A DNA stretch of 64,000 bases, from positions 128,348,259 through 128,412,258 of the forward strand of contig NC_067473.1 of NCBI RefSeq assembly GCF_947179515.1, written 5' to 3'. The notes beneath the pieces were generated by a model. That model was given only the letters and a program-made list of their open reading frames with translations. It did not search any database and was not told the origin of the DNA. Each line of letters begins with the position of its first letter. Position 1 is the stretch's first letter. Below, in pieces: positions 10,961 to 22,989 of the stretch. Source of the stretch: Apodemus sylvaticus (taxonomy: Eukaryota > Chordata > Mammalia > Rodentia > Muridae). The position numbers were made by a program, and so were the translations under genes.

Positions 10961-11636
10961 ATGAAAACCAACCAAACCAAACCAAACAAAACAAAACCAA
11001 AAAAAGGAAGGGAGGAAGCAGGTGGGCAAGTACGGCTTTGCTACTCCCTAGAGTTAGCTGCGCAGCACGGTCTACCTGTGCTCGCCATGTGAACTTTTTC
11101 TGGATCATTTCACAAAATAAAAGCTCATTTAAAATAGAGGAGTTAGAAAAATGGCTTGATGGGAAAAGCACTTTTTAAAAAAAATATTAAAACAATTCAC
11201 AGTATTAAGTCTAATACTATTCTACTAAATTCTACTAATACTACTCTACTAAACTGGGTGAAATAGAATAAGGCAGAAAAGACTAATTATTAGATAATGG
11301 TTTATTGAATTTTACTTAGTGATTTGCCGAAAGCACTGCCTGTGTCTATTTGCTAAGCCTGACTTCACTTGCTACCAGGTACAGCGTGAGCAGGAGGAAG
11401 AGCTGAAACACTGGGTCATTGCCCTTAACCGCCTGCTGACTCCCAGGCACCCTTCTGTGAAATCTCAATTGTTTGCCCCTTCCACCTCATGGTTTTAGAG
11501 TACAAAATGAGAATATAAATCAGATCTAGCATAGAAGTCTTTCAGGAGTTGCCCTGTCTCAGGTACAGTGGTATCTCCTCCCCACCCCCACTCTCACTGG
11601 TGTCAGAGGGATTATTCCAGAAAGACTCCAACAGAA

Positions 11637-11848
11637 AGAAGGAGGGATGTAGCTTTGTTGGTAGGAAGTTTGCCTAGCAGGACAAAGTCTTAGGAGTCAA
11701 GCCCCAGCACCGCTGAAACTGGGCACGGCATTGCAGTCTCAGCACTTGGAAAAGGGAGATGAGAGGATTCCCAAGTTCAAGGTTGCCCTTGTCTACATCT
11801 GGAGTTCAAGACCAGCCTGGGCACCATGAGACCCTGCTTTGTTTTTTT
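11637..11848 (+). repeat. B4 (ID-B1 fusion) SINE
   Basis: An ID-like head (gatgtagctttgttggtagg, a tRNA-derived B-box region with caagccccagcaccgc) joined to a B1-like half ending gagaccctgc. Confidence 0.82.
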
Positions 11849-11859
11849 TTTTTTAAGTC

Positions 11860-12275
11860 CACTAACAGAAACATGAATAAAGATAGTCTCCCCTGGGCAC
11901 ACGAAGAAAGACTTCTCAGTAACGCAAACAAACACCCAGTGATCGCAGCAACACCTCCACGTTTCCAGACCATCAAGTTGAATGGAAAAAGCCAGACAGG
12001 AAGAACACACGCAGGAAGAGTTTGTTTTTATGAAGGTCAAGTACAAGGTTGCCTGGGGGGATTGAAGCAAGAGTGACTGCTTACAGAGTATGGGGTTAAC
12101 TAGAAAGTGGGTGTCAGGAGTGTTCTGGGGTGACTGCTGTATTGGGGTGTAGGATATGTAAGTGGATGCACTTGCCAGAACTGATCTGGGAGTGTACTTA
12201 AGATGCAGATATTTTGTTCAGTGTAAACTATATATCAATATATCAGTGAAATTTTAAATAAAATATGAAGGTTAA
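11860..12275 (+). repeat. Ancient L1-like 3' end
   Basis: Diverged 3'-terminal L1M-type sequence ending tcagtgtaaactatatatca and atcagtgaaattttaaataa. Confidence 0.5.
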
Positions 12276-12574
12276 AAAAAGCAAGCTAAGTGTATACCTA
12301 CACAAGGTGCGAGCACTTCGGTTAATTGAAATGCAAGGAGAATTTAGATCTCACAGGTCGTCACTCAAGAAGCTATAGAGACATTGGAGAAAAGGCCAGA
12401 GCAACCAGAAACCTTAGCAGTGCGACCAGGAACTGCATGCAGCGTCTCAAGAACTTTATAGCGAACTTTACTAAGGCACAGCAGGCCTCCCCCTTTGCCC
12501 TTTTTCACAGATATGTTTGAAAAATATGGTCATGAGAAACAATCCTGTTTGCTCTCTCTCCTTAAAATAACCTC

Positions 12575-12698
12575 TTTGCAAGTATAACCATATGTATTTA
12601 TGCATATATTAAAGCAGAAAATACTTTGCAAGTATATACTTTATAATACTTTGCAAGTATAACCATATGTATTATGCATATATTAAAGCAGAAAATAC
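12575..12698. repeat. Imperfect tandem duplication, 75-bp period
   Basis: A 50-base segment beginning tttgcaagtataaccatatg recurs 75 bases later with a single-base deletion; a partial third copy lies between them. Confidence 0.9.
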
Positions 12699-12781
12699 AA
12701 TATATAGCCAAGAAAATCCCTGAAACAGCAGGTTACCAGACAATCTCGCTCGGTGGGTTGCTGGGATTCCTTGGGCTCCCT

Positions 12782-12970
12782 TTTATTTTTGTAAGATTTA
12801 TTTATTTTATGAATATGAATATTCTATCTGCATGTACACCTGCTTGCCAGAAGAGGGCATCAGATTCCATTACAGATGGTTGTGAGCCACCATGTGGTTG
12901 CTGGGAATTGATCTCAAGACCTTGGAAAGAACAGCCAGTGTCCTTAGCTGCTGATCCATCGCTCCAGCCC
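12782..12970 (-). repeat. B3-type SINE
   Basis: Reverse complement: gatttatttattttatgaa ... ggttgtgagccaccatgtgg ... tgatccatcgctccagccc. Confidence 0.85.
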
Positions 12971-13207
12971 TCTGGCTCCCTATTACAGGCAATGCTGTGT
13001 GCGCATTTTTCCTTTAAAATAATTTCCTGTCCTTTCTCATCACGGGATTTATTCTCCCTGTGCACCAACTATGACTGTCTTTTTTGGGGACGATTTAACT
13101 GTGATGGTATAATTAATCATGCCTGCCCCTACCTCTACCCTCATGGTGTCTCTGGAAGTTGGAAGTCGTTCTCTCTCTTCACCTCTCCTTCCTTTCTTTC
13201 TTCTCTT

Positions 13208-13350
13208 TTTGCTTTCTGAGGTGGACTGAGGATGTGGCCCTGGCTGGCCTGGAAATGGCTGCACAGTACACAGGTGACAGATTTGTAGAGCTCCATCTAC
13301 CCCAGTCTCTGAGAACTTGATTTCAGGCCTGTACTACTAAATATGTCAGA
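13208..13350 (-). repeat. Diverged B1-like SINE
   Basis: ggccctggctggcctggaaa ... cctgtactactaaa; weak reverse B1 match. Confidence 0.5.
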
Positions 13351-13658
13351 CTCTCTTTTTCAAAACTGGATCAGTTGTTACCAAAAGGGAAAAAAAAAAT
13401 GTCTTTCATAATTGACCATTTTTTTAAATGATTGAGCATGAGTTTTATAATTTTGAGGGAAAGTATTTGTACAGGAATAATTTTTTTTATAAATTTACAA
13501 GGACAAATTGACTTGATAGACTCTTTCAGCTGTGGGATGACACATTTTAAGTATAAGCCAGGTGTATAAACACAAATGAGTTTGTTCTCTTCTGCCCCCT
13601 TCAGTTCTGTTTTGTGATTCTGTTATCTCCTTCCATACAGTCGCCTCGGTCGGACGCT

Positions 13659-13740
13659 GGGGGTGGGGTGTGGGGTGGGCGGGAGGGGTGTGGGGTGGGT
13701 GGGTGGTGTGGGTGGGGTATGGGTGTGGGTGGGTGGTGGT
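13659..13740 (+). repeat. G-rich (GGGTGT)n-like tract
   Basis: Eighty bases of G runs of three to five separated by single T, C or A bases, with many possible G-quadruplex registers on the plus strand. Confidence 0.9.
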
Positions 13741-13949
13741 TTGTGTGCACTGGATTTTTTGCTTGTTTGTTTTGTGTATATGTGTGTAAATGCACCTGGT
13801 TTTATATACAAGATTAACCAAGAGTTTGTTGTGACTCATAATTGCTTCTTTCTTATAGTCTAACTACAGGAATTTTAAGTAAGGGCTGTGGAGGCTATTG
13901 GAGAGAATATGCAAGTTGTTTTTTTCTGGTTTTTGTTTTTAAACGATCC

Positions 13950-15575
13950 TCCCCCCCCCCCCCCCCTGCGCCTTTCACTGAGTAAAAAGGAGAGGTGAAA
14001 TTCAAATATATAAATGGTAACTTACTAAAAAGTACATGGTTGTTATATTCTTTATGTGAAAAGATTTGCCAGTATTTCAAGAACCAGGAAGCTTTATACA
14101 GACCAGGACTAGATCTGTTTATTCTATGTTATCAAGGTTCAGTCCATCTAAATCATGGCCATATATGCAATGAAAGATGAGTTGTTAAGTGGCCGAGAAG
14201 AAGCATTTAAGATAGATATAGTAAAATCATTTGAATGACTATGTGGGGCCATTAGAAACACTGAGAACATCACAGCTCATGTGTCTGCTCCTGCACTGGA
14301 CTGTGGAACTGGCCTTCTCGACAGTTTCCACAGAGGCGTGTGTACACAGAGGGCATTCACCTCCCACTCGGTCAGGACATGGATATCATCACCTTGCAAT
14401 TGTATGCAGCCACCAGCGTGTCAGCTTACACAGCAAGGCCATTGGAGGTTGTGCGACTTCTTTGGAACAACCTGAACCAAAAATAACAAATCAAAGTCCA
14501 AAATAGCCAACCATACTGTAGCTGGTTCTTGCCTTAGAAAAGTCTCATCTAATTCTCCTTGTGTGAGTTTACTAATCTAGACAGAATTAGAGGTCTGGGG
14601 TGAGAAAATGCTCCAGCCAAGCAGACCTGAAGCAAGTCCATTGCCCCCCCACCCCCCACCCCCCCCACTCCCCCATCCCACCCCCACCCCCCTGCTCTGA
14701 AGGCACAGCCAATAAACGGGATTAACTCAGCTTCTAGGCAGGAAAGCCTCAGCTGTCTTCAGAAGTTCCTATTTGAACACCCCCACAACTCAGTTTGGAC
14801 ATTTTTACCCACCCAGAAATGCAAAACAACCATTAAACTCCTAGGTATCTTAGGTCTTGAAATGAGTGCATACTTAGACCACCACCACTGTTATTTTAGG
14901 TCACTGTCTGACCCTGTGACAAGTGGGATTCCTTCCCTTCTTCGCATTCTTTCAGGTTCTATTTTTAACTGAATGAAGGTAATATATGCTAAGTGCTTCC
15001 AAAGAAATTTAACCCTGTTGGTTTTATTTCTAATATTTTATTTATTAAATCACTCAGTGATTGATTTAACCATTGATTACTGCGTTGGGTTGCCAGCATC
15101 TCTGGTCTTTGCTTACTAACATTATTTGAGAACAAAAAAAAAATACTTATAGGTATGATGGAGGTTTCTAAAATTGAAACAAAATAAATATTTTTGTCTA
15201 AATGTAGTCCACTGAAATGTAATCTGAAGGTTGTGGGGCAGTCCAGCCAGCAGCCAGAGAGTATCTGTGAGGAGCCTTGTGTGTAGTTGATGCTTTGAAG
15301 GTGCTAGGCAAATTATTTCATTATTGTTTTTACTAAACATTCTTGAGGTTTTTCCAGATGTTGTGGCATTTAAAATTCCAGTGACCATGGTCTTCTGACA
15401 CCCTTCAGACTATGTGTTCTTAAGATGAAGACAGAAGCTTTGGCATTCCAAAGCTTCATAGAAAAAATAAAAACAAGAAAATCACAAGCATACTTTGGTT
15501 TAATGTAGATCTAGCCCTTAAATTTATCCTGATTGTTTTGTTTTGTTTTTTATCTTTCTTGGCATCAGAATAAAC
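13950..15575. other. Intergenic, no gene seen; C-runs at 13950-13966 and 14644-14692
   Basis: Unique sequence with two C-rich runs (G-rich on the minus strand). Short open frames at 14231-14506 are unrecognised. Confidence 0.5.
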
Positions 15576-15582
15576 ATTAAAG

Positions 15583-15587
15583 CTTGC

Positions 15588-15645
<58 letters not shown>
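15583..15645. repeat. (CTTT)n microsatellite
   Basis: About 15 tandem CTTT units. Confidence 0.95.
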
Positions 15646-15774
15646 CACATTTCTTTTTAAGAGCTTGGATACAGGCATTTTAATCTGTTCACTTATTAAT
15701 GTTTTAAATAAAAATACACATTTTAATAACTTTAATAATAAGAATAATAAAAGTAATTCTTGCACATTAGGCAA

Positions 15775-15810
15775 GGGTTAGGGTTAGGGTTAGGGTTAAG
15801 GTTAGGTTAG
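15775..15810 (+). repeat. Short interstitial telomere-like tract
   Basis: Four perfect GGGTTA units (15775-15798) followed by AGGTTA and GGTTA variants. Confidence 0.9.
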
Positions 15811-16536
15811 ATAAATAAATAGCAAGACTATTCGGTTGCTACCCAGGTACCCAAAGAGTCTGCCAAGGCCATGCCAGGGCATGACCCAGCAGAAAATGGC
15901 CACTACTAGTGGGGCTTATGTTACAGGTCCGGAATGACAAACACCACTCTCCTTTGTCATGTGGATGGCAGACATCTCTAATCGATCCTGGATCTCTAAC
16001 TTGAGGCAGAATCTCCACAGAGCCTCATACCAACCAGCCACTCTTAAACAAGCTGCTTTCTGAGATGAAACCTGTGTTTAGCCACAAATAAAATAACTTA
16101 GTTAAGAGGTGAGGGGCATTCTCTTTTGCCATTTCTGTCTAGGCTCTGGTATCCACACTTTTCCAGAGCTGAGGTAGAAGGGAGAAACATGAGGTAGGCT
16201 CGTACATGGGGAGGCTTCCACCTCTCTCCCGACCTGAGGTACCTGAGGAGGGTGTCAGTAGAGCCCAGAGATAGAGCTGTTGCTTCAGGACAGGTCAGTG
16301 GCGTTGGCTTGTGGTGAATCCTGCTGTGTGGCTCAGCTAGGCCAGAAGGGGTGAGTTGTGGAATATCTTCCCCAAATTTGTGCTCCCCCCCCCCCATTTC
16401 CTTGTAGTGTCTCCATGGACACAGGGCTCTAGCTCTTTGATGTGATCTATAAAAGGCAGCCTCCTCTGGGGGCAGGAGATGAGGGCTTAACACTGGGACA
16501 CGAGATGAAGCTGAAGTGATGTGGTAGCAAGTGGCC

Positions 16537-17083
16537 AAGAAAGAAAAGGAAAGAGGAGGAGGAGGAAGAGGAGGAGGAAGGAGAAGAGGAGGGGGAGAGA
16601 GAGGGAGATGGGGGAGAGAGAGGGGAGGGAGAGGGGGAAGGGAGAAGGAGGGAGGGAGGGAGGGGCAGGGGAGGAAGTGAGGGAGGGAGGGAGGGGGAGG
16701 AGGAGGGAGGAGAGGAGGAAGACAAGAAGGAGGGGGAAGAGGAAAGAAGGAGGAGGAAAAGAAGAAGGAGAAGAGGAAGAGGAGGAGAAGAAAGAGGAGG
16801 AGGGGAGGGGAGGGAGGAGAGGAGGGGGAAGGAGAGGAGAAGGAAAAGAAGAAGGAGGAGGGGGAAGAGGAAAGGAGGAGGAGGAAAAGAAGAAGAGGAG
16901 GAGGGAGAGGAGGAGGAAGAGGAGGAGGAGAATAAGGGAGAGGAGGAGAGGGAGGGAGAGAGGAGGGGGAAGGAGAGGAGGAGGAAAAGAAGAAGAGGAG
17001 GATGGAGAGGAGGAGGGAGAGGAGGAGGGAGAGGAGGAAAGGAGAAGGAGGAGGAAAAGAAGAAAAGAAGGAGAGAAGGGAGG

Positions 17084-17140
<57 letters not shown>
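16537..17140. repeat. 600-bp polypurine tract (GGA/GGAGA)n ending in (GA)n
   Basis: Almost pure A/G on the plus strand with a handful of interruptions, ending in a clean (GA)n of about 50 bases (17091-17139). The long Ser/Pro/Leu and Arg/Glu open frames across it are artefacts. Confidence 0.95.
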
Positions 17141-17143
<3 letters not shown>

Positions 17144-18660
17144 TAATGACATTTTGGCATTTAGTTTCCATTCAGGGACAAGCTAAAGCTTCTCACTAGA
17201 GATGCCACTTGTGTGAAGCCTCCTCCAGCATAGTTAGAGTCAGAAGTCAGAGCTTGGATGCAGTCACCTGCCTTATCTAGATCAATTAAGCCAGCAAGTG
17301 AGAGTAGTGAGCAAAGAGAGAAGGTGTGTCCAGTGGGCTCACAATGGGAAGAGGAAGGGGATGGGCCAGCAACCCCTCAAGTCTGTGATCCCTGAAGTGA
17401 GGTTTATGTTTAAAGAGAGGGCAAGAGGTGTGCAGGACTAAGCAGCCTTGGTCAAGAGGAAGTCCCAACAAAGTCACTGCACTCCCTCCAGTTTTTCCCA
17501 GAAAGTGGTCTGAGAATATCAGCTGTGTGAAAGCACTTCTGAAAGATGAGACATCCCTACCCCGCCCGGCTGCCCTTTTCCTTCTAGCTGTGAAATCCCT
17601 ATTTCTTGGTGTCCTTGGGAGGGGCAAGTTTCTCTCCGGGATGACTAGCTTCATTCCGACCAGAACAGTAACTCCAGGTCTTCACTCAGGCAGGAAAGAT
17701 GGCTTCTCCAACTCAGGGTACCATCTTCACATGCCAGGAAGAAGGGCAGGCTGAGAGCAATACCCAAGTGCCTGTGTTTGTTGGTTAATCAGGAAAACAC
17801 CCATACAAGGACACCCTTGCTTACATCATCCAGACTGGGTCTAAACCCTGCTTTAGAGGCACATGGGGCTTGTGGACAAAGGGCTACTAAGATGGGGTCA
17901 GTTCATAAACTTGATGTCCAGATAATCTATAGAAAATAAGATATGCTTTCTTAAAAAATAGTAGTTACTATTTATTTAAAATAAAATTTAACTGGCCATC
18001 CTATGTTTTTATTTCTGATTCTGGTGGTTCTAACCCAGGTGTGTTGCAATTCAAAATTGAGAGTTTTTAGTGTAGAAGGAGGGAGATACAAACACTAGAT
18101 ACAGGACAAGCTACAGCTCCAACAGAGAATGCTGTGCTTGTTGCTATCCTATAGATTCAAAAGCTGGAGCTTAGACAAAGAGAGTTTTTACACTTTACAC
18201 AGCTAATAAGAAATAAGAAACATGGTATTGGATTCCTGAAGGCTAAACTCTGACTAGTTCATTTTTGGCCCATGTGACCTAAGAGGCTTCAGACACCAAA
18301 GAGCCCAGGTTAAGAATTCGTTTACACAGTGCCCACCCCCATGGATGACAAGGCCCAAGGAGGGCAGACTGTCACCATGATGCTCCCATCATCTCTAACT
18401 AGATTACCAATGCTTCCCATCATAAGAGTGGTTCTCTACTCGAAAGGAGGTGCCTCTTCAGAAGACACTGGCAATGATAAGGTACATTTCTGGTTATTAA
18501 AAATAGAGAAGGGGTTTCATTGGTGTCCAGAAGTTTAGGCCAGAGATGGGGCTATATATATTCTGTAATATAGGTGATCACCCTTCCTAGCAAAGAAAAA
18601 GCTTCTAGAGGGTATGCTGAGAAGGATCAAGAATTTCCCAAGTAGGCACACCACACACGG
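17141..18660. other. Intergenic, no gene or young repeat seen
   Basis: One of the longer repeat-poor stretches of the intergenic region. Open frames at 17286-17654 and 17428-17754 overlap on opposite strands and match nothing I know. Confidence 0.45.
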
Positions 18661-18668
18661 ACAGTCTG

Positions 18669-18746
18669 TCTGTTTTTGTTTCTGTCTGTCTGTCTGTCTG
18701 CCTGCCTGCCTGCCTCTGTCTCTGTCTGCCTGTCTGTGTGCCTGCG

Positions 18747-18790
<44 letters not shown>

Positions 18791-18803
18791 TGTGCGTGTA
18801 AGG
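18669..18803. repeat. (TCTG)n(CCTG)n(TG)n microsatellite
   Basis: Compound CTGT/CTGC repeats grading into a GT run. Confidence 0.92.
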
Positions 18804-19221
18804 ACTTCCCTTTCCATGCAACTTAGAGTAGAGCCCATCACATGATATTCCTTCCTAGATTTATGCACTAAACTTTTTCCTCAGCCAGGAGTGGAGTGAA
18901 GCACAGCAGATTTGGTCAAGCACCACAGAGACCTGGGGCCTCACAGGGCACTTGAGTATTTGTACTCACGAAAGCCTTGCTTACTGCAGACCCATTGTGG
19001 AGCTACGGATGGAAGATGAATAGCACTATGTACCAAAGACCTTAACCGCATTTACCTGTCTGATAAACACACACAGAAGCAACGCACGTAAAGCCACATT
19101 TACTACATAAAGCCATGAAGATTTTCTATCTGAGTTACTTTGTATCAGCTGCATTATCCAGACCCCAGCTCTGTTACATCAGGGCTCCTGTTTATCAGAT
19201 TGAGATGCATACAACTTTGGC

Positions 19222-19378
19222 TTTGTTTGCTTGTTTGTTTGAGACAGAGTTTCTCTATGTAGCCTTGGCTATCTTGGAGCTTACTCTGTAGACCAGGATA
19301 GCTCTGAACCTAGAGATCCCCCTGCCTCTATCTCCTGAGTGCTGCAATTAAAGGTATGTGCCACTGCCCCCTAGCTTT
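19222..19378 (-). repeat. B1 SINE
   Basis: Reverse complement: gagacagagtttctctatgt ... ctgcctctatctcctgagtg ... tatgtgccactgcc. Confidence 0.85.
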
Positions 19379-19379
19379 T

Positions 19380-20185
19380 GTCTTATTTTTAGTTCGAGAC
19401 CAGCCTATGCCAGAGAATGCTTATTGGTTCATGTTTGAAATTAATATATACATATAATCATTTTTCACAGATAATGTAAAAATAAGAAATGAGTTGCCCT
19501 GTCAATGAATACATTACTAATGACTGACTTAAGAGAGAGAGCTTGCTGGAAGCCATGGTTCTGGTGGTTAAAAATATATTGTTGATCAGAATCTGGGGCC
19601 TCCAAGTTTGAAGCTATTTTCTTTCTCTTGCAGAGTCTGATTACCTCGCTTGTCTCCTCCATGGTAACCTGTGATACTGCCTCAACAGAGACACTGGGCT
19701 AAGGATGTGCATATCCCTTGAGATTCCTGGTGTATGTCCAGGCCAAACCTTATTCCTCTGTTGAGACTATGCCAGACAGACTCATAAATGTCACAGCTTC
19801 TGGGGAGTCCATTGGATCTCCTTGGCTGCTCTGACAATCTTCACGGATCTAATTTATGCATCTAAACCTACAAATTACCATGTGGCTCTCAAGTTGCTTG
19901 TATTGACTGGAACCAGAAATTTAAGTTTATTAGTGACATGAATTCCACGAAGCTCTTCCAAATGGGACTTTAGCCAAAGGGTATTAGTTACTGAAGGGGG
20001 CTCATTAGTGACTGGGCTCATTTCTAAAGTGGCCCAGTGGCATTGTTCCCAAAGAAAAGGGCCAGTAAGCCCAGGTCACTGTTCTGTTGGGGACTGTGCA
20101 TTTACATATTCACTGTCTACCTTTCACAGGAACAAATCTTTGTCCCCGTTCCCAGCTGAAAGATGACACCCCCCCCCCCCCCCCC
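19380..20185. other. Intergenic, no gene seen
   Basis: Unique sequence ending in a C-run at 20170-20186. Confidence 0.45.
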
Positions 20186-20189
20186 CGTG

Positions 20190-20350
20190 TGAAACCGGAT
20201 GAGCACCTGCTTGTTTATCTGCAAAAGGGGAGTCATGAGGTACCTACCCCACCACATGCTGTGAGGATGAAATGCAGTTGGCACGAGCCACCTAACTGCA
20301 GGCTCTTACTGCCATTACTGCTCTTACCATCATTGTGTCTACTAGTAAAG
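20190..20350 (+). repeat. Possible MIR fragment
   Basis: tttatctgcaaaaggggagt ... tgctgtgaggatgaaatgca resembles the MIR core. Confidence 0.45.
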
Positions 20351-20449
20351 TGACTCCCATGTCACTCTCCCTCTCAGGATAGCTTGCGACCTGCCAATCA
20401 CAGGCACTACCACGTTTTCAGTTATTTGTAAGCAATCTTAGGGACAGCT

Positions 20450-20830
20450 CCAGTGGACTTTGGCACACACGTGGATCTTCTTCTGTTTCCCAACTTTCAT
20501 TTACTGTCTCATTTCAAGAACTCCCTTCCTTCAGCTCCGCCTCCAAATGAAGGGAAGGTAAACGAGCGATTTGGATGCCCCCCACGACATTCTTTCCTTG
20601 GGATTTGAAGAAAATTATAATTATTTTAATGAGATACACCTGATAACAGACAGTAAAGAGCCATTAGAGGAAGAACAGCTTTTAACCATTGGCCTGGAGA
20701 GTAAACCCTGTAATTGGCAAGTAGCCTACAATGTTAATACCACAAAATACTCTCGGCTGACTGCTCTTGGTCAGATACTACCAGTATTCTCCAATACTTG
20801 GTGAAAGGAAGAGGCTAACAAAAGCAATAC
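20450..20830. other. Repeat-free AT-rich island, possible conserved element
   Basis: No repeat similarity and no known gene. It contains an A/T-rich homeobox-like block (aattataattattttaatga). The open frame at 20571-20804 has no family I recognise. Confidence 0.3.
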
Positions 20831-20984
20831 CTTATTTATTTATTATTTATTTATTTATTTTTCAGGATAAAAGATTGAACCTCAGCTCTCACACAAGCCA
20901 GAAAAACACAATGTTTGGATCTTTTACTCTGTTTTTACATTTTTATGTTGAGACAGTTCTTTTAAAAATTTAATGTATCATCAT

Positions 20985-21180
20985 CATTATTGTGTGTGTG
21001 TGTGTGTGTGTGTGTGTGATGTGTTGTGGGGAGTCTGTGCATACTTTAGCATGTGTGTGGACGTGAGAGAACAGCTTTTAGGGTATCAGTTCCCATTCCA
21101 TGTGGGACCCTGGGATCAGACTCAGGATGTCAGGTTCGCACTGGCCCTGCTATAGGCTGCAATAATTTACCCACAAGTCC
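20985..21180 (-). repeat. B3-type SINE with (TG)n
   Basis: Reverse complement: (TG)n, then gagagaacagcttttagggt ... ccattccatgtgggaccctg. Confidence 0.7.
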
Positions 21181-21494
21181 CTTCAACTCACTGCATAGCC
21201 AGGTGGGCTGGGAACGTGGGCTCTCTGTGCTTCAGCCTCTTTAGTAGCTAAATCACCAGCTTGTATATCTGCTCAAATACAACATTCTTTCTCTGAGAAG
21301 ATGCAGGACTACCGAGTTTGCATGAAAATATACACAGAAGTCACTTCCTCCAGAAACTCTACCTGGACTCCAGTCTGACCTGCAGCTTTGGTAGCTGTCC
21401 AAACCCAGTGGCCTCTCACAGTCAATGCCCTTCTTATTGCTATGACAAAAGTGACTCATGGAAGGGCTTGTTTTGACTCACAGTTCAGGGATAC

Positions 21495-21707
21495 AATCCA
21501 TCAGGTAGAGAAAGTGCCTTAATTTTCTATTGTTGTGAAGCGACACCCATGACCAAGGCAACTTATAAAAGAAATTACTTAATGGGAGGCTTGCTCATAG
21601 TTTCAGAGAATAAATCCATAACCATCCTGGGAGAGATCATGGCAGTTCGCAGGAAGGCATGGCAGCAGAACAGGAACTGAGCTTGCTTCTTATTAGACAG
21701 TTGGAGG

Positions 21708-21772
<65 letters not shown>

Positions 21773-21912
21773 TAATTGGAAGTGATGTGGGCTTCTGGAA
21801 GCTCAAAGCCCACTCCCCAGTGACATATCTCCTCCAACAAGACCTCATCTCCTAATGTTTCCTGGACAGATCCAACCATTATAGACCAAACATTCAAATA
21901 TATGGGTGTATG
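21495..21912 (-). repeat. Rodent medium-reiterated repeat, inverted relative to 4338-4655, interrupted by (GA)n
   Basis: ttctattgttgtgaagcgac, gaccaaggcaacttataaaa and ctcctccaacaagacctcat match the family of 4338-4655 in the opposite direction. A (GA)n run of about 55 bases sits inside at 21715-21769. Confidence 0.72.
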
Positions 21913-22334
21913 TGGGCCATTCCCAACCAACCACCACAGAAGGCCTAGAACGAGGGTTGAGACAGCTGGCCTTTGTATCCATAGTCAGACACAGAAGGAG
22001 ATAAATGCTGATGGTCATTTCCCTCTTCCCCTTATTCTGTCTTAGCTCATAGAATGGTGCCATGGATATTTAGGCTGGATCTTCCCGCCTCTGTTAATCC
22101 GATCAAGAAACCCCTCATAGACAATTCTAGAAGTTTGTCTCCAGGTAACAGTAGATCCTCCCACGTTGGCAATCAGTATCAATCATCACATGAATTAGGT
22201 CCAGGGCACATCATGTTTTATAGCTACCCGTCGATCTGGCCTAGTCCTAATACTCGGCAGCAAACTCCTGTGGGGTGGACCCTGAGTGGGAGACTGCTGT
22301 ATCCCCACTACCTAGCACATTATTGGTATTCGGT

Positions 22335-22485
22335 AACCATTTACTTTTATTTTATGTGTCCAAGGGTTTTGAGGGCATCTATGTGCACCATGTACATGCG
22401 GTGCCTGAGGATTCCAGAAGAGGGCAGGTGCTGGGAATGGAACCTGAGCCCTCTGAAAGTGCAGCAAATGTTCCCTTGGCTTTCC
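22335..22485 (-). repeat. B3-like SINE fragment
   Basis: ttttattttatgtgtccaag ... attccagaagagggcaggtg, reverse complement. Confidence 0.55.
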
Positions 22486-22589
22486 CCAAGCTCCCTGGTG
22501 GCTTACCTACTATTACCTCATAGAGCCTCATACTTTCTCCTGTTCACCAGAGACGCTGATGTTGGGATGTGAGCTACACATGCAGGATA

Positions 22590-22740
22590 TTTGGACTAGG
22601 TGTGGCGATGCGTAACTTTAATCCCACCACATAGAAAGAAGAATCATGCAGATCTCTGAGAATTTGAGGCCAGCATAAACCGTAGAGTGTTCCAGGCAAG
22701 CCAGGACTACACAGTGATACCCTGTGTCTCAAAAAAAAAG
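22590..22740 (+). repeat. B1 SINE, diverged
   Basis: taggtgtggcgatgcgtaac ... gaggccagcataaaccgtag ... ccctgtgtctc plus an A-run. Confidence 0.75.
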
Positions 22741-22793
22741 AAGATATTTGAGAACCGTTAGCATCATAACATGCTCACATTTAATAGTGACAG

Positions 22794-22794
22794 G

Positions 22795-22871
<77 letters not shown>
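22794..22871. repeat. Compound (TG)n(GA)n microsatellite
   Basis: About 11 TG units followed by about 27 GA units. Confidence 0.95.
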
Positions 22872-22875
<4 letters not shown>

Positions 22876-22989
22876 GGGGGGAGAGAACACAGGAGGAAAA
22901 GATAATAAAGACAAAACAAAAAGAACAAACAAAAAACCACAAACCTTTACATTGTGCTGGCGCCTCTGTTACAGAGAGTTTTATTGAGT

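Noticed and set aside
12674..13219. 181-codon plus-strand frame
   Set aside because: About half of it is a reverse B3 SINE (12782-12970).
16098..17171. 357-codon Ser/Pro/Leu-rich frame and opposite Arg/Glu-rich frame
   Set aside because: Lies across the (GGA)n/(GA)n tract; length comes from lack of stop codons in the repeat.
22054..22572. 172-codon plus-strand frame
   Set aside because: Overlaps a B3-like SINE and shows no recognisable domain.
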